Position numbers and translations under genes: made by a program. Positions 8,426 through 16,842 of a stretch of 38,535 nucleotides of DNA are shown in pieces. Within the stretch, counting starts at the first letter, position 1. Each line of letters starts with the position of its first letter. Source of the stretch: an uncultured Myxococcales bacterium (GTDB lineage: Bacteria; Myxococcota_A; Polyangia; Polyangiales; Polyangiaceae); the NCBI GenBank assembly GCA_937872925.1, contig CALMUT010000102.1:1-38535 (forward strand). Reading direction: 5' to 3'. The notes below the pieces were generated by a model that did no database searches, was not told where the DNA came from, and worked only from the letters and a program-made list of their open reading frames with translations.

Positions 8426-8454
8426 CTATTCCCGACTTGTCATATCGGAAATAG
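8426..8454. promoter_or_regulatory. dyad operator candidate upstream of the sulfite/nitrite reductase gene
   Basis: Arms CTATTCCCGA (8426-8435) and TCGGAAATAG (8445-8454) are complementary at 9 of 10 positions, with a 9-base spacer. The spacer and second arm cover TTGTCA (8437-8442), a good -35-like hexamer; the matching -10 (AAATCT at 8460-8465) is poor. A regulator bound here would block the polymerase. The arms resemble sites of Rrf2-type regulators of cysteine and Fe-S metabolism, which is only an inference. Confidence 0.45.
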
Positions 8455-8506
8455 GGGGTAAATCTCTGGCGAGCGGAAGCTACCTCCTCCGCCGTTGAGA
8501 ATTCCC

Positions 8507-10762
8507 ATGCCAGCGCCCACCACTTGGAAAGAGCGTCTCGCCCCAAAGATCCGTGAAGATTGGGCGCGAGAGATCGACATCTTCGAAACACAGATCGAAC
8601 TGCGCCAGCAGGACAAGATCGAAGAAAAGCTGTTCGCAGAAACCCGTCTCCGCCGCGGAGTGTACGGACAGCGCTACGACAACGGCACGCGTCACAACGG
8701 ACGCGAAGCCCAGAAGCTGCCTTTCCCCGAGCGTGCCACCAAGGGTCCCCACACCCTATGGGACGCGCCGGGCATGATGCGTATCAAGATCCCATTCGGA
8801 AAGATCAGCGCGGAACAGTTAGACGTGATGGCCGACCTCGCCGAGGAATACTCCGACGCGATCTTGCATGTCACCACGCGTCAGGACATTCAGCTGCACT
8901 TCGTGCACATCGAAGACTCTCCAGACTTGATGAGGCGCCTTGCTGCCGTCGGTATCACTACTCGAGAGGCATGCGGCAACAGCGTGCGCAACGTGACGGC
9001 GTGTTCCTACGCGGGCACGTGCAATACACAGGCCTTTGATGTGACCCCGTACGCGAACGCGCTGACGTTCTTCTTGTTGGGCCACGACGACACCCAAGAC
9101 TTCGGCCGCAAGTTCAAAGTCGCCTTCAGTGGCTGCAAAGACGAACCCTGCGGATTGACGAACTTCCACGACCTGGGGTTGGTCGCCAAGATCCGCGACG
9201 TGGGTGGCAAGTCTGTGCGCGGATTCGAGTACTGGGTCGGAGGAGGCCTGGGCAGTGTGCCGCAGCCCGCGCGTCTGCTCGCGGAGTTCGTCACCGAAGA
9301 AGAGCTGATGCCCTTGACTCAGGCGCTGTGCCGCGTCTTCGGTCGTTTGGGCGAAAAGGAAAACCGCAGCCGGGCGCGGCTCAAGTTCCTGGTTAAGAAG
9401 CTCGGCATCGATGAGTTCCGGCGTCTGGTACTAGAAGAGCGCGAAAAGCTGCGGCCGGACCCGCGCTGGACCGACTACCTCTCAGACCTGAGCGCGACAG
9501 AAGAACGCCCGAAGAAGCCTGGGATGCCCCTAGCGCCGGACGCGACGACGGGTGGCGCCTTCGCGGCGTGGCGTCGAACGAACGTCCGGCAGCAAGCCCA
9601 GAGCGGCTACGCCGTTGCCACCATCACGCTCCCTCTTGGGGACATGTCGAGCAGCCAGGCGCGGGCGATTTCTGATCTGGCGCGAACGTACACCGGCGAC
9701 ACCCTGCGCGCGACCGTGGATCAGAATATGCTTTTGCGCTGGGTTCCGGAGGCGGACCTGCCCGCACTGCACGCTGCGCTTTTGGCGGCCGGCTTGGGCG
9801 AGGCTGGTGCCGGCACCTTGTCAGACGTGACGGCATGTCCCGGTACGGACACCTGCAAACTTGGGATCTCCAGCTCCCGCGGCCTGGCCGGTGAACTGCG
9901 TCGGCAGCTCCATGTGTTGGGCGCTGAAGTTCCGGACGCCGCCAAAGACCTGCACATCAAATGCAGCGGCTGTTTCAACGCCTGCGGGCAGCACCATGTA
10001 GCCGACATCGGCTTTTTGGGAGTCAGCCGCAACGTGGGCGGCCGACGTGTGCCGCACTTTCAGCTGGTCGTAGGCGGGCAGTGGACAGAGAACGCCGGTG
10101 CCTACGGTTTGGCCATCGGCGCTGTGCCTTCGAAGAACGTGCCCAAGGTCGTGGAGCGCCTCACGCGGCACTATTCCGAGAGTCGCCAAGAAGGCGAAAC
10201 CTACCGTCGCTTCGTGGAACGCATTGGCAAGAAGTCCGTGCGCGGCTTGATCGAAGACCTGATCGAGCTGCCAAGCTACGCCGACGACCCCAGCTACTAC
10301 AGCGACTGGGGCGACCCCCGTGAATACACCATTGACGATATGGGCGTCGGTGAGTGCGCCGGTGAAGTGGTGCCTTTCGCGCAAATGGGCCTGGCCGCGA
10401 GCGAGCGAGAGGTATTCGAAGCCCAATTGCTCCTCGACCAAGGTCAGGCCAAGGACGCTGCCCGACGCGCCTATCAAGCGATGCTGTCTGCGGCACGGGC
10501 GCTGACGCGCGAGAAGAATGCGAACCTTGGCGACGACCCGGACGAGATCATCAGCGAGTTCAAAGCGAGACTAGTCGACACCCGGCTGTTCTGGGATCAG
10601 TACGCAGGCGGCAAGTTCAGCCAGTTCCTATTTGGCATGCATGCATCGGGGCTGGCCGTAGCCGACGCTGAAGGTGCGCACGAGGTGATTGAGGAGGCGC
10701 AGCTCTTCATCGACGCGGCGCACCAATGTTACACGCGGCTCGGCGGAGCATCGTCTGTTTAG
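8507..10762 (+). CDS. ferredoxin-type sulfite/nitrite reductase with C-terminal helical extension
   Basis: Six-electron reduction of sulfite to sulfide or nitrite to ammonia, using siroheme and a 4Fe-4S cluster, in the cytoplasm. In 751 residues two ferredoxin-like/siroheme half-domains are seen. The cluster and siroheme ligands are the four cysteines of TACPGTDTC (Cys444, Cys450) and CSGCFNACGQHH (Cys489, Cys493). Family members are usually about 500-600 residues; here about 125 residues follow (roughly 625-751), rich in Ala, Glu and Arg and predicted helical, like a HEPN-type bundle. ATG 8507 is chosen; an in-frame TTG at 8495 is the alternative. Sulfite versus nitrite cannot be decided by eye. 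The next gene starts 11 bases downstream. Confidence 0.9.
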   Translation: MPAPTTWKERLAPKIREDWAREIDIFETQIELRQQDKIEEKLFAETRLRRGVYGQRYDNGTRHNGREAQKLPFPERATKGPHTLWDAPGMMRIKIPFGKISAEQLDVMADLAEEYSDAILHVTTRQDIQLHFVHIEDSPDLMRRLAAVGITTREACGNSVRNVTACSYAGTCNTQAFDVTPYANALTFFLLGHDDTQDFGRKFKVAFSGCKDEPCGLTNFHDLGLVAKIRDVGGKSVRGFEYWVGGGLGSVPQPARLLAEFVTEEELMPLTQALCRVFGRLGEKENRSRARLKFLVKKLGIDEFRRLVLEEREKLRPDPRWTDYLSDLSATEERPKKPGMPLAPDATTGGAFAAWRRTNVRQQAQSGYAVATITLPLGDMSSSQARAISDLARTYTGDTLRATVDQNMLLRWVPEADLPALHAALLAAGLGEAGAGTLSDVTACPGTDTCKLGISSSRGLAGELRRQLHVLGAEVPDAAKDLHIKCSGCFNACGQHHVADIGFLGVSRNVGGRRVPHFQLVVGGQWTENAGAYGLAIGAVPSKNVPKVVERLTRHYSESRQEGETYRRFVERIGKKSVRGLIEDLIELPSYADDPSYYSDWGDPREYTIDDMGVGECAGEVVPFAQMGLAASEREVFEAQLLLDQGQAKDAARRAYQAMLSAARALTREKNANLGDDPDEIISEFKARLVDTRLFWDQYAGGKFSQFLFGMHASGLAVADAEGAHEVIEEAQLFIDAAHQCYTRLGGASSV

Positions 10763-10772
10763 AGAGGCCGGC

Positions 10773-11336
10773 ATGCACTTCGAAAAATTCGCCCTCAAAC
10801 TCTACGTGGCCGAGCCTCGGGACTTGCAGCTAAACTCCGTCACGATCGCGTTTCATGACTTCATCAGCGAAGATGCGCTTGGTGAGTTGTTGATCGACAC
10901 CGTGGATTACACGCACGTGCACGAAGGGCCGGGCATCGTTCTGATTGGGCATGCGTCGGACTACGCGCTGGAACTCTCTGAGGGGCGCGCCGGACTGAGC
11001 TGCAGCCGCAAGCGTGATCACGTGCCGGTTTCTGAGCGGGCCGCCGACGTGCTGCGCCGCACCCTTGCTGCGGCGGCGAAGCTCGAAGCCCGTGCGGAGC
11101 TTGCGCTGCGCTTTCGCACGGACGAGCTCCGCCTCACCATCACCGACCGACTTGCACTCGGCAGTATGCCGGACGCGTTCGCCGCGGTGACAGAAGCGTG
11201 GGCCCCCGTGTTGAAGCGTGCCTTCGGCAACGAGCCAAGCTTGAGCCGTGAAGGAAATGGTCGGCAGCCATTTACCGTGCGTGCCCGAGCCGAGTGCACG
11301 GCATCTCCGGCTGAAGTGTTGCAGCGTCTCGGCTAG
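10773..11336 (+). CDS. conserved-looking protein of unknown function, cotranscribed with the reductase
   Basis: 187 residues, not recognised. The ATG at 10773 has a good ribosome-binding site (agagagg), and the gene begins 11 bases after the reductase stop, so it belongs to the same operon. No signal peptide, membrane span or cofactor motif is visible. Features seen: a HVHEGPGIVLIGHASDYAL stretch at about 46-64 and a second half with amphipathic segments. A role in assembling or partnering the reductase is a guess from position only. Confidence 0.75.
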   Translation: MHFEKFALKLYVAEPRDLQLNSVTIAFHDFISEDALGELLIDTVDYTHVHEGPGIVLIGHASDYALELSEGRAGLSCSRKRDHVPVSERAADVLRRTLAAAAKLEARAELALRFRTDELRLTITDRLALGSMPDAFAAVTEAWAPVLKRAFGNEPSLSREGNGRQPFTVRARAECTASPAEVLQRLG

Positions 11337-11351
11337 CGCTGGGGCGCAGCT

Positions 11352-12248
11352 TCAATTGCAGCCGGCTGCGGGCACGAGGAAGGCCGGGTCCGTGAGATCG
11401 TCGGTGACGTTGCCTGCCTTGCCGAAATCCTGGCCGCCCCAGGGGTTGAAGCCGAATAGGGACGTCTCGGTCCAGCCCAAGGCGGGCGTGATGAAACCGT
11501 CTTGGCTCAAGTCCGTGACCAGCGGCTTGCCGGGCTCGCCCGCGTTGACGAAGGGCGGCGCGGTTGGCGTTGGATTCAGCGTGCATCCGCCAAGATCGCA
11601 AATGACGTTCAGGTCGCAGGTTTGCTCTTTGACGTAGCCACCGTGTTTGTTCACGGACGAAAAGACAACGGGCTTGCCGCTGGAAAGCGTGCAGGGGGAG
11701 CAGCCCGGCAAGGTTCCGCAAGTGGTTGTGTTGCTGCACAGCGTAGCCTGGTGGGCAATGGCGCGCAGCGCGAGTAGCCCCGCGGGTGCGGCCTGGCTTG
11801 GATCGATCACGGCCCCGAAAACTTCGTTGTCGCCGACATGGGCAGTCAACCCGCAGTCGCGTTCGAACAAGACGACATACCAGGCGGCCAGCCAGTTGGG
11901 ATTGTCGGGGTGTGGGCTGAGCCGGAACAGCACACCGTGACGCGGGCACTTGTCCGCTGGGTCCAAGGAGTAGAACGGGAAGTAGGCTTTGGCGGTTTGA
12001 AGCTCGAAGCCGTCGTCGAGACCATCGCCGTCTTCGTCGACCATGGCCGCGTCGCTGGTCGCGTCCGAGGCGGCCTCGGCCAGGTTGCTATCGGCCGCGA
12101 CGTCTTGGAGAGCTCCCGTGTCCACAGTCGCGTCTGGCGCACCGACATCGGCTCCTCCCGCATCGACGTCGTCCACGGATCCGCTAGCAGATTCGGAACC
12201 ACAGGCGCAGAGCAGCAACACACTCCAGAGCGACAGCAAGCGCGACAT
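11352..12248 (-). CDS. secreted lipoprotein with a Ca-binding-like DxDGDG motif
   Basis: 298 residues starting at ATG 12248, chosen because it gives a compact lipoprotein signal (LLLCAC, modified Cys16). After an Asp/Ala-rich linker comes DEDGDGLDDGFE, a thrombospondin-3/dockerin-like calcium-binding loop common in secreted bacterial proteins. The rest contains paired cysteines (CPRHG, CSNTTTCGTLPGCSPC) and several Trp/Phe-rich segments, and was not recognised as a known domain. The frame is open to 12287, which would overlap the upstream MerR-type gene by 8 bases, so the two may still be cotranscribed. Confidence 0.7.
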   Translation of the reverse strand: MSRLLSLWSVLLLCACGSESASGSVDDVDAGGADVGAPDATVDTGALQDVAADSNLAEAASDATSDAAMVDEDGDGLDDGFELQTAKAYFPFYSLDPADKCPRHGVLFRLSPHPDNPNWLAAWYVVLFERDCGLTAHVGDNEVFGAVIDPSQAAPAGLLALRAIAHQATLCSNTTTCGTLPGCSPCTLSSGKPVVFSSVNKHGGYVKEQTCDLNVICDLGGCTLNPTPTAPPFVNAGEPGKPLVTDLSQDGFITPALGWTETSLFGFNPWGGQDFGKAGNVTDDLTDPAFLVPAAGCN

Positions 12249-12279
12249 CGGTTCCGCTAGTCTACGCCGCAGGCGCCGC

Positions 12280-13200
12280 TCATGCATTCCAGCGCGCCAG
12301 GGCGTCGCTGAGGGCCTCCCAGGTCCGCGTTGGCTGGTAGCGTTTGTCGGCGAGCTGCAGCCCCTCGGACCCCGCGCCGCCGACCCACAGCCCGCCGCGC
12401 GGCGGCAGTTTCTGGAGCAGGAGCCCCAGCAGCGCTTCTTGAGTACTGCGGTCTGCGCCCGCCGCGATCGAAATCGCCACCGCGTCCGCGCGCAGCGCGT
12501 GGGCCGCCTCGGTAATTTGATCCACTGGAGTGTCTACGCCGAGGAGCCTGGGGGTCGCGCCTTCCAACGCGATAAACAGAGCGGCCATCTCGAGGCCGAG
12601 TCCATGTTTTTCTCCGGGGAGCGTCGAGAGCAAGACCACCGGGCGTCGGGCGGAGCCCTCATAGGCTGAAAGCAACAGACGCAACTGAGTTGTGAGTGCC
12701 TCTGTGAGCATGTGCTCGTGCCGGATGTCCAACCGACGCTGGGCCCACTCTTCCCCCACGGCGCTGATCAGCGGGCTGGAAACCTCGGTGACGAATTGTT
12801 TCGGCCCATGGGTTGCCACGCATTGACGCAAGCCCGCGCGGAGACCTTCCGCATCGTCGCGACGCAGGCAGTCGATCAGGGACGCAACGGGGGAGCTCTG
12901 CTCGTCGTCGACACGATCCTCCACCACGGCGTCGCTGAGCAAAGCGCGCAGGGATTCCGCGTCCTTGCCGACGACTTCGCCAGCGCGGTACCCGCTCTTG
13001 AGCGCGCGGGCGATCAGCGTGAGGCGCTCCACGTCCTGCCTGGAGTAGACCCGGATGCGCGAAGCGTTGCGCGCGGGGCTTGGAAAGCCATAGCGGCGCT
13101 CCCACATCCGGAGCGTGTCCGCAGAGAGGCCGGTCAATCGCGACGCGATCCGGATCGAGTATCCGCCGGCTTCCGCGCTTTCTTGCGGCTGCTCCATCAC
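12280..13200 (-). CDS. MerR-family regulator with cobalamin-binding domain (CarH/LitR-like)
   Basis: 306 residues in three parts. A MerR winged helix at about 14-75 (SADTLRMWERRYG), a helical bundle, and a Rossmann-type B12-binding domain. The CarH fingerprint W-x9-EH is exact (Trp152, Glu162-His163), and ExHxxG (Glu197, His199, Gly202) supplies the lower-ligand His. Family members bind adenosylcobalamin, repress in the dark and release DNA in light, usually controlling carotenoid or photolyase genes. The residue after the capping Trp, His132 in Thermus CarH and the second ligand of the light state, is Ala153 here, so the photochemistry may differ. No carotenoid or photolyase gene is in the window. 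The divergent neighbour is a lipase gene. Confidence 0.85.
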   Translation of the reverse strand: MMEQPQESAEAGGYSIRIASRLTGLSADTLRMWERRYGFPSPARNASRIRVYSRQDVERLTLIARALKSGYRAGEVVGKDAESLRALLSDAVVEDRVDDEQSSPVASLIDCLRRDDAEGLRAGLRQCVATHGPKQFVTEVSSPLISAVGEEWAQRRLDIRHEHMLTEALTTQLRLLLSAYEGSARRPVVLLSTLPGEKHGLGLEMAALFIALEGATPRLLGVDTPVDQITEAAHALRADAVAISIAAGADRSTQEALLGLLLQKLPPRGGLWVGGAGSEGLQLADKRYQPTRTWEALSDALARWNA

Positions 13201-13209
13201 GGAATGGTA

Positions 13210-13224
13210 TTAGTCTAGGACAAA
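13210..13224. promoter_or_regulatory. small imperfect dyad in the MerR/lipase divergent region
   Basis: The sequence around gtctaggac (GTC-TAG-GAC) just upstream of the CarH-like gene is a short inverted repeat flanked by tta and aaa. Its position suits autoregulation by the CarH-like protein and control of the divergent lipase gene. The match is short and I do not recognise it with certainty as a CarH box. Confidence 0.25.
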
Positions 13225-13309
13225 GCTACGTCAAGCCACCCGCCTGAAAATGAAGCCAAAACCCAACCGCTCCACGCGACAGCGCGGTCCAGGCGATCCA
13301 TCCTGCCGA

Positions 13310-14410
13310 ATGCCCCGCAGTGCCGCGATTCTGCTCCTGACGACCGCGCTCACCACCGGGGCGTGTGGCGGGACTGACGAAGCAACCTCTGCCACGGGGG
13401 GAAGTGGGGGCATGGACGCCGCCGCTGAGGGGAGCGATGACGGGAGTGCGGGCCAAGCCGGCGCAGCCGCCAGCGGCGGTGTTGGTGATAGTGGGCTCGG
13501 AGACGTCGGAGTGGATGCTCCGAAGCTTGGCCCGCCCTATCCCATCGTATTGGCGCACGGCTTCTTCGGTTTTGAACAGTTCGCTGGCGTCAACTTCGTC
13601 ACGTACTTCTACCAAGTCAAAGACGACCTGGCCCAGCACGGCGAGAGCCTCGTGCTCACGCCTGCGGTCGACCCCTTCAACGACTCGCATTTTCGCGGCG
13701 CCGAGCTGGAAAAGCACATCGAGGAGTACCTTGCGGTCACCGGCCACGCCAAGGTGAACATCATTGGTCATTCCCAGGGGGGCCTCGACGCGCGGGTCGT
13801 TGCCCACCGTCGTCCTGACTTGGTTTCCGCCGTCGCGACTGTGGCCACGCCCCACGGCGGCACGCCGGTTGCGGACATCGTGTTGAAGATCGTGCCCAAC
13901 GCCAACGCCCAGGGCTTCATCGACTGGCTGGTGAAACGCGTCGGCGCGCCGCTGTACGACGCAGTCGGCAACGAGACGGCCGTGTCCAAGCCAATGCACT
14001 TGTTTTCAGCGGCCGGCATCGCCGCCTTCAACGCTGAAATCACGGACCAACCCTCCGTGCGCTATTACTCGGTGACCGGGCGCTCGGACTGGCACCTAGG
14101 CGGCAAGGACTGCGACGTGCCCGCGGCGCCGCCGTTCATCGCCAAGTACAAGACCGAGCTCGATCCTATCGATCCGCTCTTTGCTCTGACCGAAGCGTTG
14201 CTTGACGGCGGCGTGCTCAATCCGTATCCGAACGACGGCTTGGTGCGGGTGAAGGACGCAAAGTGGGGCAGCTTTTTGGGGTGTATCCCAGCGGATCATC
14301 TGGACGAAGTGGGTCAGCTATTCGGGGACGTGCCCGGGCTCACCAACGGCTGGCGGCATAAGGAATTCTATCGCGAGCTCGTGGCCTACTTGCGAGCTCA
14401 GGGGCACTGA
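13310..14410 (+). CDS. secreted lipase, Pseudomonas family I type, lipoprotein-anchored
   Basis: Alpha/beta hydrolase that cleaves triacylglycerols or related esters outside the cytoplasm. With ATG 13310 the signal peptide is short and ends at Cys19 (TTGAC); ATG 13250 would add 20 polar residues. A Gly/Ser/Ala linker follows to about residue 72. The mature domain opens with YPIVLAHGFFGFEQF (oxyanion His-Gly) and has the nucleophile elbow GHSQGG (Ser155), then TVATPHGGTPVAD, strongly typical of Pseudomonas/Burkholderia lipases. The probable catalytic Asp is in PNDGLV and His in ADHLDEV near the C-terminus. No lipase foldase gene is adjacent. Confidence 0.88.
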   Translation: MPRSAAILLLTTALTTGACGGTDEATSATGGSGGMDAAAEGSDDGSAGQAGAAASGGVGDSGLGDVGVDAPKLGPPYPIVLAHGFFGFEQFAGVNFVTYFYQVKDDLAQHGESLVLTPAVDPFNDSHFRGAELEKHIEEYLAVTGHAKVNIIGHSQGGLDARVVAHRRPDLVSAVATVATPHGGTPVADIVLKIVPNANAQGFIDWLVKRVGAPLYDAVGNETAVSKPMHLFSAAGIAAFNAEITDQPSVRYYSVTGRSDWHLGGKDCDVPAAPPFIAKYKTELDPIDPLFALTEALLDGGVLNPYPNDGLVRVKDAKWGSFLGCIPADHLDEVGQLFGDVPGLTNGWRHKEFYRELVAYLRAQGH

Positions 14411-14419
14411 GCGCGCGCC

Positions 14420-15958
14420 TTACGACGCGGGAGCTTCGGCGAGCAGCCTGTCGCTGAAGTAATGCGCCATCGTCATGATCGGGGTCATGGTGTGGCTCGA
14501 CGAGCTGGACGGAAATCCTGACGAGTCGAAGACGTACACGCCCCGCGCCCCGTACACCCGCCCCGCTGGGTCGAGTGCGCCGTCCCTGGCGGAGGGTGCC
14601 ATGCGGGCTGTGCCTTGTTGGTGCGCGGAGATGAACGGTGCGGACGCCACGCGCAGACTGACGCCGGCGAGCGCTTCGACTTGATCGGGATGGGTCAACG
14701 TGACGGGAGGCGCCACCGGTACGATCACGCGCTCTGCGCCGGCGGCGAAGTAGATGCGCGCGGCTTCGCGCAAAGCTTGGAGCGTGCGGCGCTTGTGGTT
14801 TTCGCGTTGCATGTAGCTGATCACCAGACGTCCGTTGCTGGACACCCGCACCGTACCGGAAGGCTCGTCGGGCACGAGCAAGAGCGCGGCGGCAATGCGG
14901 TCGTACTCGGTCATCGCAACTTTGCCTTGGGCGCCCGTGAAGGGCAGCAGCGAGCCCACCATGCCCGGCGTGCCCATGACGCCCTCGATGCGAAAGCCCC
15001 ACAGGCCGTGCTTCGGGTCGTCTTCGGTTTCGAAGTGCGTGACGGCGTAAGACTGGGGAATGCCCCGGAACGCCACGACCTTGTCCGGGAATACCGCCGT
15101 GATCGGGAGCTGCGGCTGCAACATCAAGTGCCGGCCGACGTGGCCATTGCCGATCCCCGAACGCAGCAGCAGCTCCGCCGACGCGATGGCGTTCGCCGCG
15201 ACAATGACCGTGCGTGCTCGAACTTCGGTTTGTCCAATGACCCGCAGGCCGCCGCTTTCGAGCACGCGCACCGAAATGCGCTTGAACTCTTGGTCCGCGT
15301 AGCGGATGCGTCGGGCTTGGGCGCGGGTGTAGAAGCGTGCGCCTGCGGCTAGAGCCAGCGGGATGGCGACGAAGCGGGGGTTCTTCTTGGCGTTGATCGG
15401 GCAACCGATCAGGCAGGTGCCGAGCCCGGCGCAGCCGACTCGATTGTGCAGCATGACTTCGCCGCGTAGGCCAAGGGCTTCGGTGCCTTGCTTCAAGAGT
15501 CCATTGGCGCGGTTCACCTGGGCGTCCGGGATGCGACTGGCGTGCAGGTCCGCGAGCGCGCGCTTTTCGTAGGGCGCGATCCGCTCTTCGGTGAGTTCTG
15601 ACAGCGCGAACTTCCTGCGCCAGTGTTCGCGCACGCCCGGCGGCATGGGCACGACGTCGCTGGCGTTGATCACGCCGCCGCCGCCCAGCACGCGCCCTTG
15701 GAGCACGGTGACGCCCAGATCCTCCGTGGTGCGGCCGCCGCGGTCCATGTACAGCGCCGAATACATCTCTCCATCCCGCTGGGTCAGGCGTTCGCCCGGG
15801 TAGTCCGCGCCCTCTTCGAGAACGACCACATCGCGTCCCGCTTCGGCCAGCACGCGCGCGGCAGTGGCACCGCCGGAGCCCGAGCCGATGATGCAAATGT
15901 CCGCCTCGATCAGTGGCGGCGGGGGCGCCTGGGACAAGTCAAGGATCTGTCCGCTCAT
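14420..15958 (-). CDS. GMC-family FAD-dependent oxidoreductase
   Basis: 512 residues. The N-terminal FAD site GSGSGG is at 25-30, with the ribose-binding Glu at 48 (VVVLEEG). A central Cys-rich segment (GCAGLGTCLIGCP) is typical of the GMC subgroup that pairs with gluconate-dehydrogenase-type small subunits. The C-terminal GMC block is complete (HQQGTARM, then VYVFDSSGFPSSSSSHTM with the active-site His). It probably oxidises an alcohol, sugar or sterol in the periplasm and passes electrons to the respiratory chain; substrate unknown. It has no export signal of its own and its ATG overlaps the stop of the Tat-signal small subunit (ATGA), so it likely travels as a hitchhiker with it. Confidence 0.88.
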   Translation of the reverse strand: MSGQILDLSQAPPPPLIEADICIIGSGSGGATAARVLAEAGRDVVVLEEGADYPGERLTQRDGEMYSALYMDRGGRTTEDLGVTVLQGRVLGGGGVINASDVVPMPPGVREHWRRKFALSELTEERIAPYEKRALADLHASRIPDAQVNRANGLLKQGTEALGLRGEVMLHNRVGCAGLGTCLIGCPINAKKNPRFVAIPLALAAGARFYTRAQARRIRYADQEFKRISVRVLESGGLRVIGQTEVRARTVIVAANAIASAELLLRSGIGNGHVGRHLMLQPQLPITAVFPDKVVAFRGIPQSYAVTHFETEDDPKHGLWGFRIEGVMGTPGMVGSLLPFTGAQGKVAMTEYDRIAAALLLVPDEPSGTVRVSSNGRLVISYMQRENHKRRTLQALREAARIYFAAGAERVIVPVAPPVTLTHPDQVEALAGVSLRVASAPFISAHQQGTARMAPSARDGALDPAGRVYGARGVYVFDSSGFPSSSSSHTMTPIMTMAHYFSDRLLAEAPAS

Positions 15959-16518
15959 GGCATGCCCCGCAGCGAAGGGCCTGGGTAACCGATGTGCTTC
16001 CACACTTGCGGCGTGTCGTAGAACACGAAGGAGAGGAACTTGCGGAAGGCAAAGGCCACTTGGCGCCGCAACAGCAGGTCACTCACGGTCCAGGCTTGGA
16101 AGTGTGCCTCCTGAGCAGCTGCGCTCAGATTGGAAAACGTCGTCAGTGATCCCTCGAATAGCACGGGCCCGAGCTCCAGCAGCGTCAGCGCCCGTCGCAG
16201 ATCGCGGATGTTCTCCGGGTGTTCGTCAGCCAAGAAGCCGTCGAAAGCACGCGCCAAATCGAGGCCTTCCGCGCCCTGTTCGAACGCCCCACCCGTGGGC
16301 AGGTGCACCCGCGCTAGTGCAGACAGCGTGCGGTATTCGTGATCGCTCAGCACCGAAAGCCCCGCCACGGCGGGCGCCTTGCCGCGCAGTAGCGCGAGGC
16401 CTCCGACGCCGCCCAACAGCGTTGCGCCCGCGCCGAGGCCCCACTTCAGCGCACGTCGCCGTGACAGAAACGCGAACGGCCCTTCGGGATCGCTGCGGTC
16501 AGGCAACGTGCATCCCAC
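15955..16518 (-). CDS. gluconate 2-dehydrogenase subunit 3-like protein with Tat signal
   Basis: 187 residues. The N-terminus has a twin-arginine motif (SRRRALKWG) followed by a hydrophobic Gly/Leu-rich stretch, so the folded protein is exported by Tat. The remainder (LSDHEYRTLSALARVHLPTGG onward) matches the small subunit that accompanies GMC dehydrogenases. It likely carries the GMC partner across the membrane. The start is a GTG at 16518, inside a short upstream ORF in another frame; a start slightly downstream is possible. Stop and next ATG overlap by four bases. Confidence 0.8.
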   Translation of the reverse strand: MGCTLPDRSDPEGPFAFLSRRRALKWGLGAGATLLGGVGGLALLRGKAPAVAGLSVLSDHEYRTLSALARVHLPTGGAFEQGAEGLDLARAFDGFLADEHPENIRDLRRALTLLELGPVLFEGSLTTFSNLSAAAQEAHFQAWTVSDLLLRRQVAFAFRKFLSFVFYDTPQVWKHIGYPGPSLRGMP

Positions 16519-16636
16519 CCAGAAGCGTGGCGTCTGGACTCGCCGGGTGGACTTGCAGCCCGCGAGACTTCGGATCGACCGTTACAGCGAGTAGCTTCAG
16601 CCATTCGGTAGGGTTGCTGGTTTGCGGTGTGGCCAT
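16499..16636 (-). CDS. possible small leader ORF (45 aa) upstream of the subunit 3 gene
   Basis: Begins MATPQTSNPTEWLKLLAVT with ATG 16636 and ends at TGA 16499-16501, overlapping the GTG start of the subunit 3 gene by 20 bases. It has a strong ribosome-binding site (ggggagag) close to the ATG, better than that of the downstream gene. Third-position GC (about 64%) is lower than in neighbouring genes, so it is uncertain. It could be a true small protein or a coupling leader. Confidence 0.35.
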   Translation of the reverse strand: MATPQTSNPTEWLKLLAVTVDPKSRGLQVHPASPDATLLGGMHVA

Positions 16637-16697
16637 GACTCTCCCCATCGGCGCCTCCGAAGCGGCGTGCTCGGCCGGGTAGCTGCGTCAGCTCCGG

Positions 16698-16703
16698 AGT
16701 ATA
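16698..16703 (-). promoter_or_regulatory. possible -10 (TATACT) for the GMC operon
   Basis: Minus-strand TATACT lies 62 bases upstream of the small ORF at 16636. No convincing -35 hexamer at 16-18 bases. The interval 16637-16842 otherwise shows no gene. Confidence 0.3.
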
Positions 16704-16842
16704 GCGTGCTGAGCGGGGAAGGGTGCAGGCGCCTGCGCTGGCGCTCATCTTTGAGTGGCTCGTGGGCGTAGACGACTTGGCGGACCCATGCTCGCGCTGG
16801 AGCCGACCTCGACTCAGTGTCGCGGCCCCCGTTTAGGTGCTC

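Noticed and set aside
14340..15896. 518-aa ORF overlapping the GMC oxidoreductase
   Set aside because: Arg/Gly/His-rich shadow frame without motifs; the GMC frame has complete FAD and C-terminal signatures.
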